Shown: in pieces, positions 54,891 through 62,868 of the stretch | Numbering within the stretch: the stretch's first letter is position 1 | Layout of the letters: each line of letters begins with the position of its first letter | DNA from: CAZBWP01 sp964630265 | GTDB taxonomy: Bacteria > Pseudomonadota > Alphaproteobacteria > Rhodospirillales > Defluviicoccaceae | Direction of reading: 5' to 3' | Length of the DNA stretch: 64,000 nucleotides | Assembly: GCA_964630265.1 (NCBI GenBank) | Contig: CAZVRW010000005.1 | Location: 1 to 64,000 of the forward strand | Program-made: the position numbers and the translations under genes | Notes under the pieces: generated by a model | What the model was told of the DNA's origin: nothing | What the model saw: only the letters and a program-made list of their open reading frames with translations | Databases searched by the model: none

Positions 54891-55924
54891 TCGATGACGA
54901 TGAGCTGCGCGCCGACGACGGAGACGGCTGGTTGCAGCGTCTGCGCCACGGCCTCGGCCGCTCGTCGGCGCGCCTGACCGGCGGGATCGGCGACCTGTTC
55001 GGCAAGCGTCGGCTCGATGACGCGGCGCTCGAGGAGTTGGAAGATCTGCTGATCACCGCCGACCTCGGCGTTGCAACGGCGGCAAAGCTCACCCGCGGCC
55101 TCGCCGACAGGCGCTTCGGCAGCGAGGTCACCGCCGACGAGGTGCGCGGCGTGCTCGCCGAAGGGATCGTCGAAATCCTCGCGCCGGTGGCCGAGACCAT
55201 TACCATCCACCAAGGGAACAAACCGCACATCATTCTTGTCTGCGGCGTCAACGGCAGCGGCAAGACGACAACCATCGCCAAGCTCGGCGGCCTGTTCAAG
55301 CGCGTCGGCCTGAACGTCGTGCTCGTCGCCGGCGACACGTTCAGGGCGGCGGCGATCGAGCAGCTGCAGATCTGGGGCGAGCGGATCGCCGCCCCGGTGA
55401 TCGCCCGCCAGCCGGGCGCCGACGCCGCGGGCTTGGTCTATGACGCGCTGGCCCAGGCCAAGGCCGACCGCGCCGACGTTGTCATCATTGACACCGCCGG
55501 CCGCCTGCAGAACCGAGCCGACCTGATGGCCGAGTTGCAGAAGATTGTCCGCGTCATCAAGAAGATTGACGCCGGCGCACCGCACGACACCATTCTCGTC
55601 CTCGACGCCACCGTCGGCCAGAACGCCCACAGCCAGGTGGAGACCTTCCAAAAAATGGTGGATGTCACCGGTCTGGTGATGACCAAGCTGGACGGATCGG
55701 CGAAGGGCGGCGTCGTCGTGGCGCTCGCCGACCGGTTCGGCCTGCCGGTGCACGCCGTCGGCGTTGGCGAAGGCCTGGACGACATGCGGCCGTTCGCTCC
55801 CATGGCCTTCGCGCGAAGCCTGTTGGGCATGCCGCCGGCGCCGCACCCGGCCGCGACCCCAACGCCGGAATCGACGCCAGAGCCGGCGCCCGACCCAGCG
55901 CCGAGCGGGACTGGCCGGCCATGA
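54887..55924 (+). CDS. ftsY: Signal recognition particle receptor FtsY
   Basis: A 345-aa SRP-receptor GTPase that delivers membrane proteins to the translocon. The N-terminal A-type region is short and acidic, then the NG domain: ALEELEDLLITADLGVATAA, G1 VCGVNGSGKTTTIAKLGGLF, AGDTFRAAAIEQLQIWGERI, G3 VIIDTAGRLQNRADLMAELQ, G4 MTKLDGSAKGG and VGEGLDDMRPF. The usual C-terminal stop region is followed by about 30 extra residues rich in Pro/Ala/Glu, an unusual tail. Coupled to mtaB by four-base overlap. Confidence 0.96.
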   Translation: MIDDDELRADDGDGWLQRLRHGLGRSSARLTGGIGDLFGKRRLDDAALEELEDLLITADLGVATAAKLTRGLADRRFGSEVTADEVRGVLAEGIVEILAPVAETITIHQGNKPHIILVCGVNGSGKTTTIAKLGGLFKRVGLNVVLVAGDTFRAAAIEQLQIWGERIAAPVIARQPGADAAGLVYDALAQAKADRADVVIIDTAGRLQNRADLMAELQKIVRVIKKIDAGAPHDTILVLDATVGQNAHSQVETFQKMVDVTGLVMTKLDGSAKGGVVVALADRFGLPVHAVGVGEGLDDMRPFAPMAFARSLLGMPPAPHPAATPTPESTPEPAPDPAPSGTGRP

Positions 55925-56031
55925 TCCGCCCGCCACGGTCACGGGGTTGTGTCGCGGCGTGATTCCCGTGGCCCGGGCCGACACGGTACGGTGCGTGGTT
56001 CCGAAACAAGGGGCGGCCATGCCGGTCCGCA

Positions 56032-57414
56032 ATGCTTAGCCAGCTCGATCGGTTCGTGTTCGGACCGCCCGCCCGCTCCGGCCTGCCGGAGCGGGTTCGC
56101 CGGTCCATTGATGCCCAGGGCGTCCAGACCGAGCAGCTGATCGGTTGGTTTCAGCTCGGCCTCGTCGTCTTCTTCGTCGTCCTCTATGCGCTTGCGCCTA
56201 AAACCTCCACCGGCACGGCGTTCATGCCGGTGCCGATCGTCCTCGGCGCCTACCTGATCTTCACCATCATGCGCTTGGTGATCGCGCACCGATCCCGGCT
56301 GCCGAGCTGGCTGGTGTACACCTCGGTAGTCGGCGACATCGGCATCCTCTTGGTGCTGATCTGGAGTTTCCACGTGCAGTACGGACAGCCAGCGCCATTC
56401 TATCTTAAGGCGCCAACGCTGCTTTACGTCTTTATCTTCATTTCGCTGCGCACCCTCAGGTTCGAGCCGTCCTACGTCATCGCCGCCGGGGTGACCGCCG
56501 CCGTCGGCTGGTTGGCGCTGCTGTGGTATGCGCTGGACGCCATGGTGGGCGAGACCGGCGTCGTCACCCGCGACTACGTGGAATACCTGACCTCCAACAC
56601 CGTTCTGGTCGGTGCCGAGGTCGACAAGATCATTTCGATCATGCTGGTGACCTTCGTGCTCGCGGTGGCGCAGGTCCGCGCCCGGCGCCTGCTGATCCGC
56701 GCCGTGGCCGACGCCACCGCCGCGCGCGACCTGTCCCGGCTCGTCTCGCCCGAGATCGCCGAGCAGATCACCCGCGCCGACCACGAATTACAGCCCGGCG
56801 ACGGAGAGGTGAAAACCGCGACGGTGCTGTTCACCGACATCGCCGGCTTCTCCACCATAGCCGAGCGCGTTCCCCCGGACGAGTTGATGCGGATGCTCAA
56901 CGAATACGTCAGCATCATTTCCGACGTCATCGACCGCCACAAAGGTGTGATCACCGAATTCCGGGGAGACGCCATGCTGATCACGTTCAATGCCGCCACC
57001 TCCGATCCGGACCACGCGGCCAATGCGCTCCGCACCGCCGTCGGCATTCAGGAAGTGGTTGGCACCATGCGCTTCGGCCCCGACGTGCCGCTCCCGACGC
57101 GCTGCGGCATCAACACCGGCGAACTGATCGCCGGGGCGCTGGGCACGCGCGACCGCATGCTGTTCACCGTTCACGGGGATGAGGTCAACATCGCCGCCCG
57201 GCTGGAGCAACTCAACAAGAGCTACGGCACGTCGATCCTGGCGACGGAACAGACGGTGCAGGCTGCTGGCGCCGATTTTGCCACGGCGCGCAGCATCGAT
57301 ACCGTTACCGTGCGCGGACGCTCAAGTCCGGTGCTGCTGTACACGGTGGATGCACCGCAACTGCCCATGGACATCGCGCGCCAACCGGTGCAGCAGGTCA
57401 CACCCGGGCGTTGA
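56032..57414 (+). CDS. Membrane-bound class III nucleotide cyclase
   Basis: A 460-aa protein. About six transmembrane segments fill residues 35-220, followed by a class III cyclase domain (about 260-440). First metal Asp in VLFTDIAGFSTIAE, second in FRGDAMLITFN, then GINTGELIAGALGT and VHGDEVNIAARLEQLNKSYG with the conserved Asn/Arg of the transition-state site. The purine-selecting position before RGD appears to be Glu (TEFRGD), whereas adenylyl cyclases typically have Lys. The product, cAMP or cGMP, is therefore uncertain. It follows ftsY by 107 bp. Confidence 0.85.
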   Translation: MLSQLDRFVFGPPARSGLPERVRRSIDAQGVQTEQLIGWFQLGLVVFFVVLYALAPKTSTGTAFMPVPIVLGAYLIFTIMRLVIAHRSRLPSWLVYTSVVGDIGILLVLIWSFHVQYGQPAPFYLKAPTLLYVFIFISLRTLRFEPSYVIAAGVTAAVGWLALLWYALDAMVGETGVVTRDYVEYLTSNTVLVGAEVDKIISIMLVTFVLAVAQVRARRLLIRAVADATAARDLSRLVSPEIAEQITRADHELQPGDGEVKTATVLFTDIAGFSTIAERVPPDELMRMLNEYVSIISDVIDRHKGVITEFRGDAMLITFNAATSDPDHAANALRTAVGIQEVVGTMRFGPDVPLPTRCGINTGELIAGALGTRDRMLFTVHGDEVNIAARLEQLNKSYGTSILATEQTVQAAGADFATARSIDTVTVRGRSSPVLLYTVDAPQLPMDIARQPVQQVTPGR

Positions 57415-57625
57415 AGTAGAAGCCGGGCGGGACGTCGTCGCGAAATTGGCGGCCGGAGGCGATGAAGTCCGCCAGCTTGCGCATCTGTTCGAGCGTTTCC
57501 GGCGCGTAGCGGCTGGCCGTGACGGCGGCGACGCGTTCAACGGCGTGGCCCTTTCCATAGCCGGTGGCGCCTGAGCTTGGCTGGCGCTCCAGCGGCGAGC
57601 CGGCGATGTGGGCGAGATCGACCAT
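57398..57625 (-). CDS. Hypothetical protein, possibly real small gene
   Basis: Encodes 75 aa. The C-terminal part (LEQMRKLADFIASGRQFRDD) looks like a regular amphipathic helix and is followed by VPPGFYFNARV. The N-terminal part is polar (MVDLAHIAGSPLERQPSSGA). The 3' end overlaps the cyclase gene by 17 bp. The ribosome-binding site is weak. Balanced composition makes it more gene-like than the neighbouring shadows, but no homologue is recognised. Confidence 0.45.
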   Translation of the reverse strand: MVDLAHIAGSPLERQPSSGATGYGKGHAVERVAAVTASRYAPETLEQMRKLADFIASGRQFRDDVPPGFYFNARV

Positions 57626-57733
57626 GCCGGGAGTCTGCGCGCCGGGCGTAAAGGGCCGGTTAACGCCCCGCGGCGGCGTGGCTCCGCATGCTCAGATCGC
57701 GGGCGGGGACGCCGCGCCCGCCATCACATCGCC

Positions 57734-57780
57734 GTGACCGGTGCCGTGACCGGTGATGTGACCGGTGATGTGACCGGGCA
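57734..57780. repeat. 12-bp tandem repeat, four copies
   Basis: GTGACCGGTGCC followed by GTGACCGGTGAT twice and a variant GTGACCGGGCAT, all in register. Each copy holds the palindrome ACCGGT (last copy altered). It sits just outside the stop of the small lipoprotein gene (57781, minus). Confidence 0.85.
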
Positions 57781-58035
57781 TCAGATACAGGTGAACGTCA
57801 CGTAGCGAACGTCGACCACATTGAACTGCTCGGCACTGTCCTGACGCGCCTGCCGGTCCAGCTTCTCGCATTCGGCGTCGGCCAACGCCTGCGCTTGGTC
57901 CTCACTGATCCAGATCGGATAGTGGCGGAAGTAGAACTTTGTGTCGGTATACGTAACCATGCGCGCCCCGCCGAAGTCGGCGCACGCAGCGAGAGTGGCG
58001 AGCAGAACCGTGGCAAGTAGCGTCTTGGTAATCAT
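57781..58035 (-). CDS. Small lipoprotein, hypothetical
   Basis: An 84-aa predicted lipoprotein with signal peptide MITKTLLATVLLATLAAC, lipobox LAAC. The mature part (ADFGGARMVTYTDTKFYFRH and following) includes ISEDQAQALADAECEKLDRQ and ends FNVVDVRYVTFTCI. An N-terminal Cys is lipidated, and two further Cys are present. It is divergent from the DUF4129 gene. No function recognised. Confidence 0.7.
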   Translation of the reverse strand: MITKTLLATVLLATLAACADFGGARMVTYTDTKFYFRHYPIWISEDQAQALADAECEKLDRQARQDSAEQFNVVDVRYVTFTCI

Positions 58036-58196
58036 GACAGCAGACTACGCTAGGCGCCGACTCCAGGCAAGACAAGATCGAGCACTTTCTCCCGGACGAC
58101 CCGACCGGACCGGCGCCGGCCGCCCGCCGACGATCGACACACCGCTCGCCGTCGGCTAGGCTGCCTCTCGCAGCGAGGAGAATCGAGGCAGCAGCC

Positions 58197-58238
58197 ATGC
58201 GCACCTGCCGGCCGCGGTCAAAAAACGGCCGTTCATGA
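58197..58238 (+). CDS. Possible 13-codon leader peptide before the DUF4129 gene
   Basis: ATG at 58197 opens a 13-residue, arginine-rich frame (MRTCRPRSKNGRS) closed by TGA at 58236-58238. GAGG lies about nine bases before it, better than anything before the DUF4129 start at 58235. The leader overlaps that start, so translation could be coupled. Speculative. Confidence 0.3.
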   Translation: MRTCRPRSKNGRS

Positions 58239-59023
58239 TCATGTCCCGGCCGGCCTCCCTGCCCGTCTTCACGCCGGCCATCATGCGCGCCGCCCTGATC
58301 GCCGCGAGCGTCGGTCTGGGCGGCATCGACGGAGCGGCGGCCACCGGAGCAGCCGACGCCGGCGACATCGGCTCACGGGTGGATACGGTGGTCGCCGAGG
58401 TGTTCGCGCGTGGCGATTATCAGCAAACACTGCCCGGCGTGGCTGGATTCGATGCCCTGGACGGCGCCGACCTCGCCCCGCCGGGGACGATCGCGGGGCC
58501 GTCGCCATCGGCCGCCGCGACCGGCCCGCTGCTGCCCATCCTCGCCCAGGCCCTGCGCCTGGCCGGTTGGGCAGTGGTCGCGGTGGCTTGCGTCGTCGGT
58601 GTGGTCTGGGTGGTCTCCCGCATGGCACTGGACGCCAAGCGGCCGGGGCGACGTCGATCAAGCGAGGTGCCTTCGGCCGATGGCCGCGATGCCGCGGCGA
58701 CCGAACCCAACGCGGACGCGGCCGCCGCCCTCGCCGCCGACGGCCGCTTCGGCGAGGCCATCCACGCCCTGCTGTTGACTGCATTTTCCGACCTGGGCCG
58801 GCGTCTGGGTGCGCTACCGCCATCGACGACCGGCCGCGAGGTTGTCCGCGCCGTCGCCGGGCCGGCCGTTGCCGCACCGCCGGTGGCGGCCGAAGCGCTG
58901 CACGCCCTGGTGGCAGCGGTCGAGCGGTCGCGGTTCGCCGCGCGGACGGTAGGCGCCGCCGATTACGCGCTCTGCCGCGCCGCCTACCAGCGTTTCGCCG
59001 CAGCCTGGTCGGAGACGCCGTGA
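58235..59023 (+). CDS. DUF4129-type membrane protein
   Basis: A 262-aa protein. A signal-like hydrophobic segment (residues about 15-35) is followed by a Gly/Ala-rich loop, a transmembrane helix (about 90-112, WAVVAVACVVGVVWVVSRMA) and a C-terminal cytoplasmic helical domain (AADGRFGEAIHALLLTAFSD, LPPSTTGREVVRAV, ADYALCRAAYQRFAAAW). This is the DUF4129 pattern, usually found beside a MoxR ATPase and DUF58 protein. Here only the DUF4350 partner is adjacent. The ATG at 58241 is an alternative. No ribosome-binding site is obvious. Confidence 0.7.
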   Translation: MIMSRPASLPVFTPAIMRAALIAASVGLGGIDGAAATGAADAGDIGSRVDTVVAEVFARGDYQQTLPGVAGFDALDGADLAPPGTIAGPSPSAAATGPLLPILAQALRLAGWAVVAVACVVGVVWVVSRMALDAKRPGRRRSSEVPSADGRDAAATEPNADAAAALAADGRFGEAIHALLLTAFSDLGRRLGALPPSTTGREVVRAVAGPAVAAPPVAAEALHALVAAVERSRFAARTVGAADYALCRAAYQRFAAAWSETP

Positions 59024-60285
59024 TGCGCTCGGCGGTGCCCGCGTTTTCCGTCACCACCGTCATCTGGCTGCTTGCTGCCGGCCTTGCCTCCTTCGCGGCC
59101 ACCGTGCTGCTTGCCGTCTTCGGCGCCGATCTGATGCCGCTGCGCTCTCCCGCCGCCCATGCCTGGTCGGTATCGGCCATCGGGCATCGGGCATTCGTTG
59201 AGACCCTCCGCGGCCTCGACGCGCCGGTGATCATCGGGCGGCACCGCCCCGCGGACACCGCCGGGACGGCCGGCTTGCTGGTGGTCGCCGCGCCGGCCAT
59301 CGAGCATGCGGATCAGATCGACTTGGCGGGCGCCGCGAGGACCCTCGTCGTGCTGCCCAAGTGGACCGGGTCTGGCAATCCGGACAAGCCGCAGTGGCTC
59401 CAAACGGCGACACTGCTGACGGCGGACGCGGTGACGACGGTGGCCCGGCACATCGTTGCCGACGCCAGGATCGTGCGCGTCGCCGGACCGGTCCCCTGGC
59501 GCGCCGGCCGCTTCGGCGCCGATCCCGACCTGCCGCGCCCGCAACTCCTGCGGAGCGCCCGGCTGCGGCCGCTCATCGCCGGAGAAGCAGGCATGCTGCT
59601 CGGCGAACTGACGGACGCGGCGGCGGGCGACGCGCGGCGGATCTGGGTGTTGTCGGATCCCGACCTGATCGCCAATCATGGCCTCGGCCGCGGCACCAAT
59701 GCGGCGATCGCCGTCGCCATTATCGAAGCGCTGCGGCCGGCCGGCGGCCCGGTCGTCTTCGATGCCACCGTGCACGGCTTCGCGCGGCCACCCGACCTGT
59801 GGCGCGAGCTGTTCAGCCTCCCGCTGCTGCTGGTCACCCTCCAAGCCCTTGTCGCCGCGGCAATCCTGGTGTGGTGCGCCGCCGGCCGCTTCGGCGCGCC
59901 TGAGCCGCCGCCAGGGCCGCTCAAGGGCGGCCGTGGCGCGCTGATCGACAGCGCCGCCGGCCTATTGGCGATGGGGGGCCACCTGCGACCGTTGGTTCGC
60001 CGCTATTCGGAGGTGACGATCCGCGACGTCGCCCGCCGGCTGCACGCGCCGCGCACCCTGGATGACGCAGGCACGGCGCAGTGGCTGCAGCGCGTCGGCG
60101 AGATGCGCGGCTTGGATCCCGGCGAGGCGCAACTGCCGACCCATGCGGCCGCCGTCATCGATGCCCGTCGCACCGATCCGCATCACCTGCTCGACATCAC
60201 CCGCCGCCTGCACCAGTGGAAGCACCAGGTGCTCGGCGACGCAACGGGCAAGAGTGGTCTCGCCATCCCGCCAAAATCTCGTTAA
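59023..60285 (+). CDS. DUF4350-type membrane protein
   Basis: A 420-aa protein of the DUF4350 kind: one N-terminal helix (VIWLLAAGLASFAATVLLAV), a large extracytoplasmic domain (RTLVVLPKWTGSGNPDKPQW, IWVLSDPDLIANHGLGRGTN, PVVFDATVHGFARPPDLWRE) and a C-terminal helix (LPLLLVTLQALVAAAILVWC), then a cytoplasmic helical tail. Start ATG at 59023 overlaps the DUF4129 stop (TGATG). A GTG at 59020 is possible. Family members accompany MoxR/DUF58 genes in envelope-associated clusters of unknown role. No MoxR or DUF58 gene follows. Confidence 0.75.
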   Translation: MRSAVPAFSVTTVIWLLAAGLASFAATVLLAVFGADLMPLRSPAAHAWSVSAIGHRAFVETLRGLDAPVIIGRHRPADTAGTAGLLVVAAPAIEHADQIDLAGAARTLVVLPKWTGSGNPDKPQWLQTATLLTADAVTTVARHIVADARIVRVAGPVPWRAGRFGADPDLPRPQLLRSARLRPLIAGEAGMLLGELTDAAAGDARRIWVLSDPDLIANHGLGRGTNAAIAVAIIEALRPAGGPVVFDATVHGFARPPDLWRELFSLPLLLVTLQALVAAAILVWCAAGRFGAPEPPPGPLKGGRGALIDSAAGLLAMGGHLRPLVRRYSEVTIRDVARRLHAPRTLDDAGTAQWLQRVGEMRGLDPGEAQLPTHAAAVIDARRTDPHHLLDITRRLHQWKHQVLGDATGKSGLAIPPKSR

Positions 60286-60318
60286 TTATTTGTAACAAAC
60301 AATGCGGCTGGTGCCGTC

Positions 60319-60347
60319 TTGACAGCCTTTTTATTACCAGATATCCT
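60319..60347 (+). promoter_or_regulatory. Strong sigma-70-type promoter before the secreted helical protein
   Basis: Consensus TTGACA at 60319-60324 and TATCCT at 60342-60347 with a 17-bp spacer, in a markedly AT-rich stretch (60280-60370) of a GC-rich genome. The clearest sigma-70 promoter in the window. Confidence 0.7.
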
Positions 60348-60382
60348 ATTTTTGCTTCACAACTTTAGGTCGAGGATCTACC

Positions 60383-60883
60383 ATGTCGAAATTTAAAACT
60401 CAACTCATGGCGGCCATGGTTGCCCTGTCTTTGGGAATGTTCACGGCGAATGTTGCCTGGTCTTTGACGAACGAACAAATCGTCTCGATCCGCCAAACGT
60501 TCAGCCTGACGACCAGCGCCATCCATGACGTTCTGGCGGGCGTGGCCGACTACAGCACGGCGCGGGCGGCCGACGACGAGTATGGCATGCACCGCGCCAC
60601 GGCGGAGATGCTCAGCAGCATGGCGGAGGCACGGATCTGGACGGCATTGTTGGATGCCCAGGTCACCGCCGACGACGTGGGCGCGGCAACGGCGCAGTCG
60701 GTGGCCGACCTCCGCGCGCTGTTGGCAACGACCTTCGGAAATTTGGCGAACGCCATGTTCTCGGGCGACCTCGACGCCATCAACACGGCGCTGGATGCCT
60801 CCTCCAACCGCTTCAACCAGCTTTTCGTCGACATGACGGCGCTCTCCAGCGACCTCGGACCACGGCTCGGCGCGGCGCGCTGA
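60383..60883 (+). CDS. Secreted all-helical hypothetical protein
   Basis: A 166-aa exported protein. The signal peptide is MSKFKTQLMAAMVALSLGMF and ends near AWS. The mature part is Ala/Asp/Ser-rich and helical (SIRQTFSLTTSAIHDVLAGV, ATAEMLSSMAEARIWTALLD, RFNQLFVDMTALSSDLGPRL). It has no cysteines. GAGGA lies six bases before the ATG and a consensus promoter lies upstream, so the gene is probably strongly expressed. No family recognised. Confidence 0.75.
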   Translation: MSKFKTQLMAAMVALSLGMFTANVAWSLTNEQIVSIRQTFSLTTSAIHDVLAGVADYSTARAADDEYGMHRATAEMLSSMAEARIWTALLDAQVTADDVGAATAQSVADLRALLATTFGNLANAMFSGDLDAINTALDASSNRFNQLFVDMTALSSDLGPRLGAAR

Positions 60884-60941
60884 TCGCCACTCCGTCAACG
60901 CCGTTCAGCCGGCTTTTCAAGACGCATCGAAGGGATGTTTT

Positions 60942-61457
60942 ATGAGTGACCTCGTCTGTCTCGCCTTCAAGGATCTGCATACCGCGGATCAATTCCTGAA
61001 CGAGCTTCGCAGCATGCAGACCGAACACATCCTCGAGTTGGAGGATGCCTGCGTGGTGGTGCGCGACGCCGACGGCAAGGTGCACCTGAAGCAGAGTGTC
61101 AACCTTGTCGCCCTCGGCGCCAGCAGCGGCGCTTCCATGGGCATGCTGATGGGCGCCCTCGTCGGCCTCTTGTTTCTCAATCCCCTCGCCGGCCTCGCGG
61201 TAGGCGGACTGATCGGCGCCGGCAGCGGCGCATTGCAGGGCAAATTCGCCGACTACGGCATCAACGACGACTTCATCAAGCAACTGGGCAACACCATCGC
61301 CCCCGGCACCTCGGCGCTGTTCCTTCTGGTCCGCAAGGCGGTCGCGGACAAGGTCATGCCGCGGCTCTCCCATTATCAGGCCACCGTTCTCAAGACCTCG
61401 CTGTCCGACGAGCAGGAGGAGCGGCTGAAGGCCGCCCTGTCGCAGGCGGCAGCGTAG
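60942..61457 (+). CDS. DUF1269-family membrane protein
   Basis: A 171-aa protein of the DUF1269 family. It begins MSDLVCLAFKDLHTADQFLN. The centre is a Gly-rich hydrophobic hairpin (ALGASSGASMGMLMGALVGL, LFLNPLAGLAVGGLIGAGSG). The C-terminus contains FIKQLGNTIAPGTSALFLLV, diagnostic for the family, and YQATVLKTSLSDEQEERLKA. Uncharacterised, often stress-linked. It is 58 bp after the secreted helical protein, same strand, possibly same transcript. Confidence 0.85.
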   Translation: MSDLVCLAFKDLHTADQFLNELRSMQTEHILELEDACVVVRDADGKVHLKQSVNLVALGASSGASMGMLMGALVGLLFLNPLAGLAVGGLIGAGSGALQGKFADYGINDDFIKQLGNTIAPGTSALFLLVRKAVADKVMPRLSHYQATVLKTSLSDEQEERLKAALSQAAA

Positions 61458-61504
61458 AGCACGATCGGGTCACACGGCATCGTGTGGCATGTGAATCGTG
61501 CTCT
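61456..61504. repeat. Palindromic element 1: nested hairpin
   Basis: Outer arms AGAGCACGAT and ATCGTGCTCT (10 bp perfect) enclose an inner CACACG-GCAT-CGTGTG hairpin. Begins in the stop codon of the DUF1269 gene. Layout resembles dispersed intergenic palindromes of alphaproteobacteria whose outer arms read AGAGCA...TGCTCT. Confidence 0.65.
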
Positions 61505-61518
61505 AAATCCTGGAATGA

Positions 61519-61563
61519 GAGCAGGCTCGCGTTCGATGGTGTCCGTCGAACGCGAGCCTGCTC
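61519..61563. terminator. Palindromic element 2: 18-bp perfect stem
   Basis: GAGCAGGCTCGCGTTCGA and its exact complement enclose a 9-nt loop, between the convergent DUF1269 and gltS genes. The strongest hairpin in the window. Could terminate both transcripts, but no U-tract is present. May belong with the first element to one mobile palindrome. Confidence 0.6.
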
Positions 61564-61626
61564 CAGGTCCGTCCGTCGGGCGCCGCGACCCGCGGCGCCC
61601 GGCTCGCCGACCTCGCGCACTTGACT

Positions 61627-62826
61627 TCAAAGGGTGGCGAACAGGGCGATGGCCAGCGAGTTGACGATGTCGATGAAGATGCCGCACGCCAACGGAATGA
61701 CGACGAAGGCGCGCGGCGCCCGCCCGTAGTGCTTTGCCACAGCAGAGATGACCGCCATGGTCGTCGCCGTCGAGCCCAGCGACATGCCGGCGAAACCGGA
61801 CGCCATCACCGCCGCCTCATAGTCTCGTCCCATGACGCGAAAGACCAGCACGGCGGCGAACACCGCGGTGAGCAGGGCCTGAACGGTCACCATGGTCACG
61901 AGAAACCATAGCATGCCCTGGGTGTTCCATAGCGGCATGCTCATCAGCGTCATGGTGTAGAACAGCCCGAGACTGACGTAGGCGATGAGGGTCAGGCATT
62001 GATCGCTTGCCGACCAATCGACCCGGCGTATGAGCCGCGGCAGGGCGTTACCGAGGACGATGGCGGCGATCAGACAGCTGACGTAAAGCGGCAGCTGCGG
62101 ACCTGCCGCGGTCAGGCCGAGATCCAGGCCCTGGCCGAGAATGATGGCGACGTGAATGCGCAACACGGCGAGCAGGAACGCCCGATAATCCAGTTGCGGG
62201 GAGGCGGCGTCGCGTGAGATGCCAACGTCCAGATCGGCGCTCGGTCCCGGCACCGGGAGGCTGTGGCGGCGGATGAGGAACCGGGCGATGGGGCCACCGA
62301 CGCAGCAGGCAGCGATCAGCCCCAGCATGTTGGCGCCGGTACCGAGCCTGGAGACATGCTCGAAGCCGAATCGCGCCTCGAACAGCGGCGCCAAGGCGAC
62401 CGTGGTCCCCGAGCGGCCCATCAACGCCATGGAGCCGGTGACGATGCCCAGCTTCGGATCGTGGTCGAACGCCGTGGCCACCGCCATGCCCAACCCGTTC
62501 TGCAGCACGATGAAGACCGCCGCGAGCGCGATCAGCACGATCAGCGGGCGGCCGTTGGCAAGGATCTCGAAAAGCTTCGCCCGGAGCCCCAAGGCCGCGA
62601 AGAAATAGACGAGGAACAGCTCGCGTCGCCCGACGTCGAAGGTGATCTCCAGGTCGAACGCAAAGTAGACGAGCGTGATGATCACGGCGGCGGTAAGCCC
62701 GCCGACCACCGGTTCGGGAATGCTGAACACCCGCAAGGGCCGGACCCGCGTGACAATGGCGCTGCCCAGGAAAAAGACGCAGATGGCGATCGTCGCGGTG
62801 ACGAAGGGATCGACCTGAAGGCTCAT
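61627..62826 (-). CDS. gltS: Sodium/glutamate symporter GltS
   Basis: A 399-aa Na+-coupled glutamate transporter with about ten helices. Visible: TATIAICVFFLGSAIVTRV, FSIPEPVVGGLTAAVIITLV, GSMALMGRSGTTVALAPLFE with the Gly/Ser-rich reentrant region, RVMGRDYEAAVMASGFAGMS and LGSTATTMAVISAVAKHYG. The two glycine-rich stretches mark the ESS family. It starts 42 bp after the Ntn-hydrolase stop, so the two may be cotranscribed. Confidence 0.94.
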   Translation of the reverse strand: MSLQVDPFVTATIAICVFFLGSAIVTRVRPLRVFSIPEPVVGGLTAAVIITLVYFAFDLEITFDVGRRELFLVYFFAALGLRAKLFEILANGRPLIVLIALAAVFIVLQNGLGMAVATAFDHDPKLGIVTGSMALMGRSGTTVALAPLFEARFGFEHVSRLGTGANMLGLIAACCVGGPIARFLIRRHSLPVPGPSADLDVGISRDAASPQLDYRAFLLAVLRIHVAIILGQGLDLGLTAAGPQLPLYVSCLIAAIVLGNALPRLIRRVDWSASDQCLTLIAYVSLGLFYTMTLMSMPLWNTQGMLWFLVTMVTVQALLTAVFAAVLVFRVMGRDYEAAVMASGFAGMSLGSTATTMAVISAVAKHYGRAPRAFVVIPLACGIFIDIVNSLAIALFATL

Positions 62827-62868
62827 GCCGGTGCCCGAAGGGTCGTGGTCGCGGGCCGTCGTGGCCCG

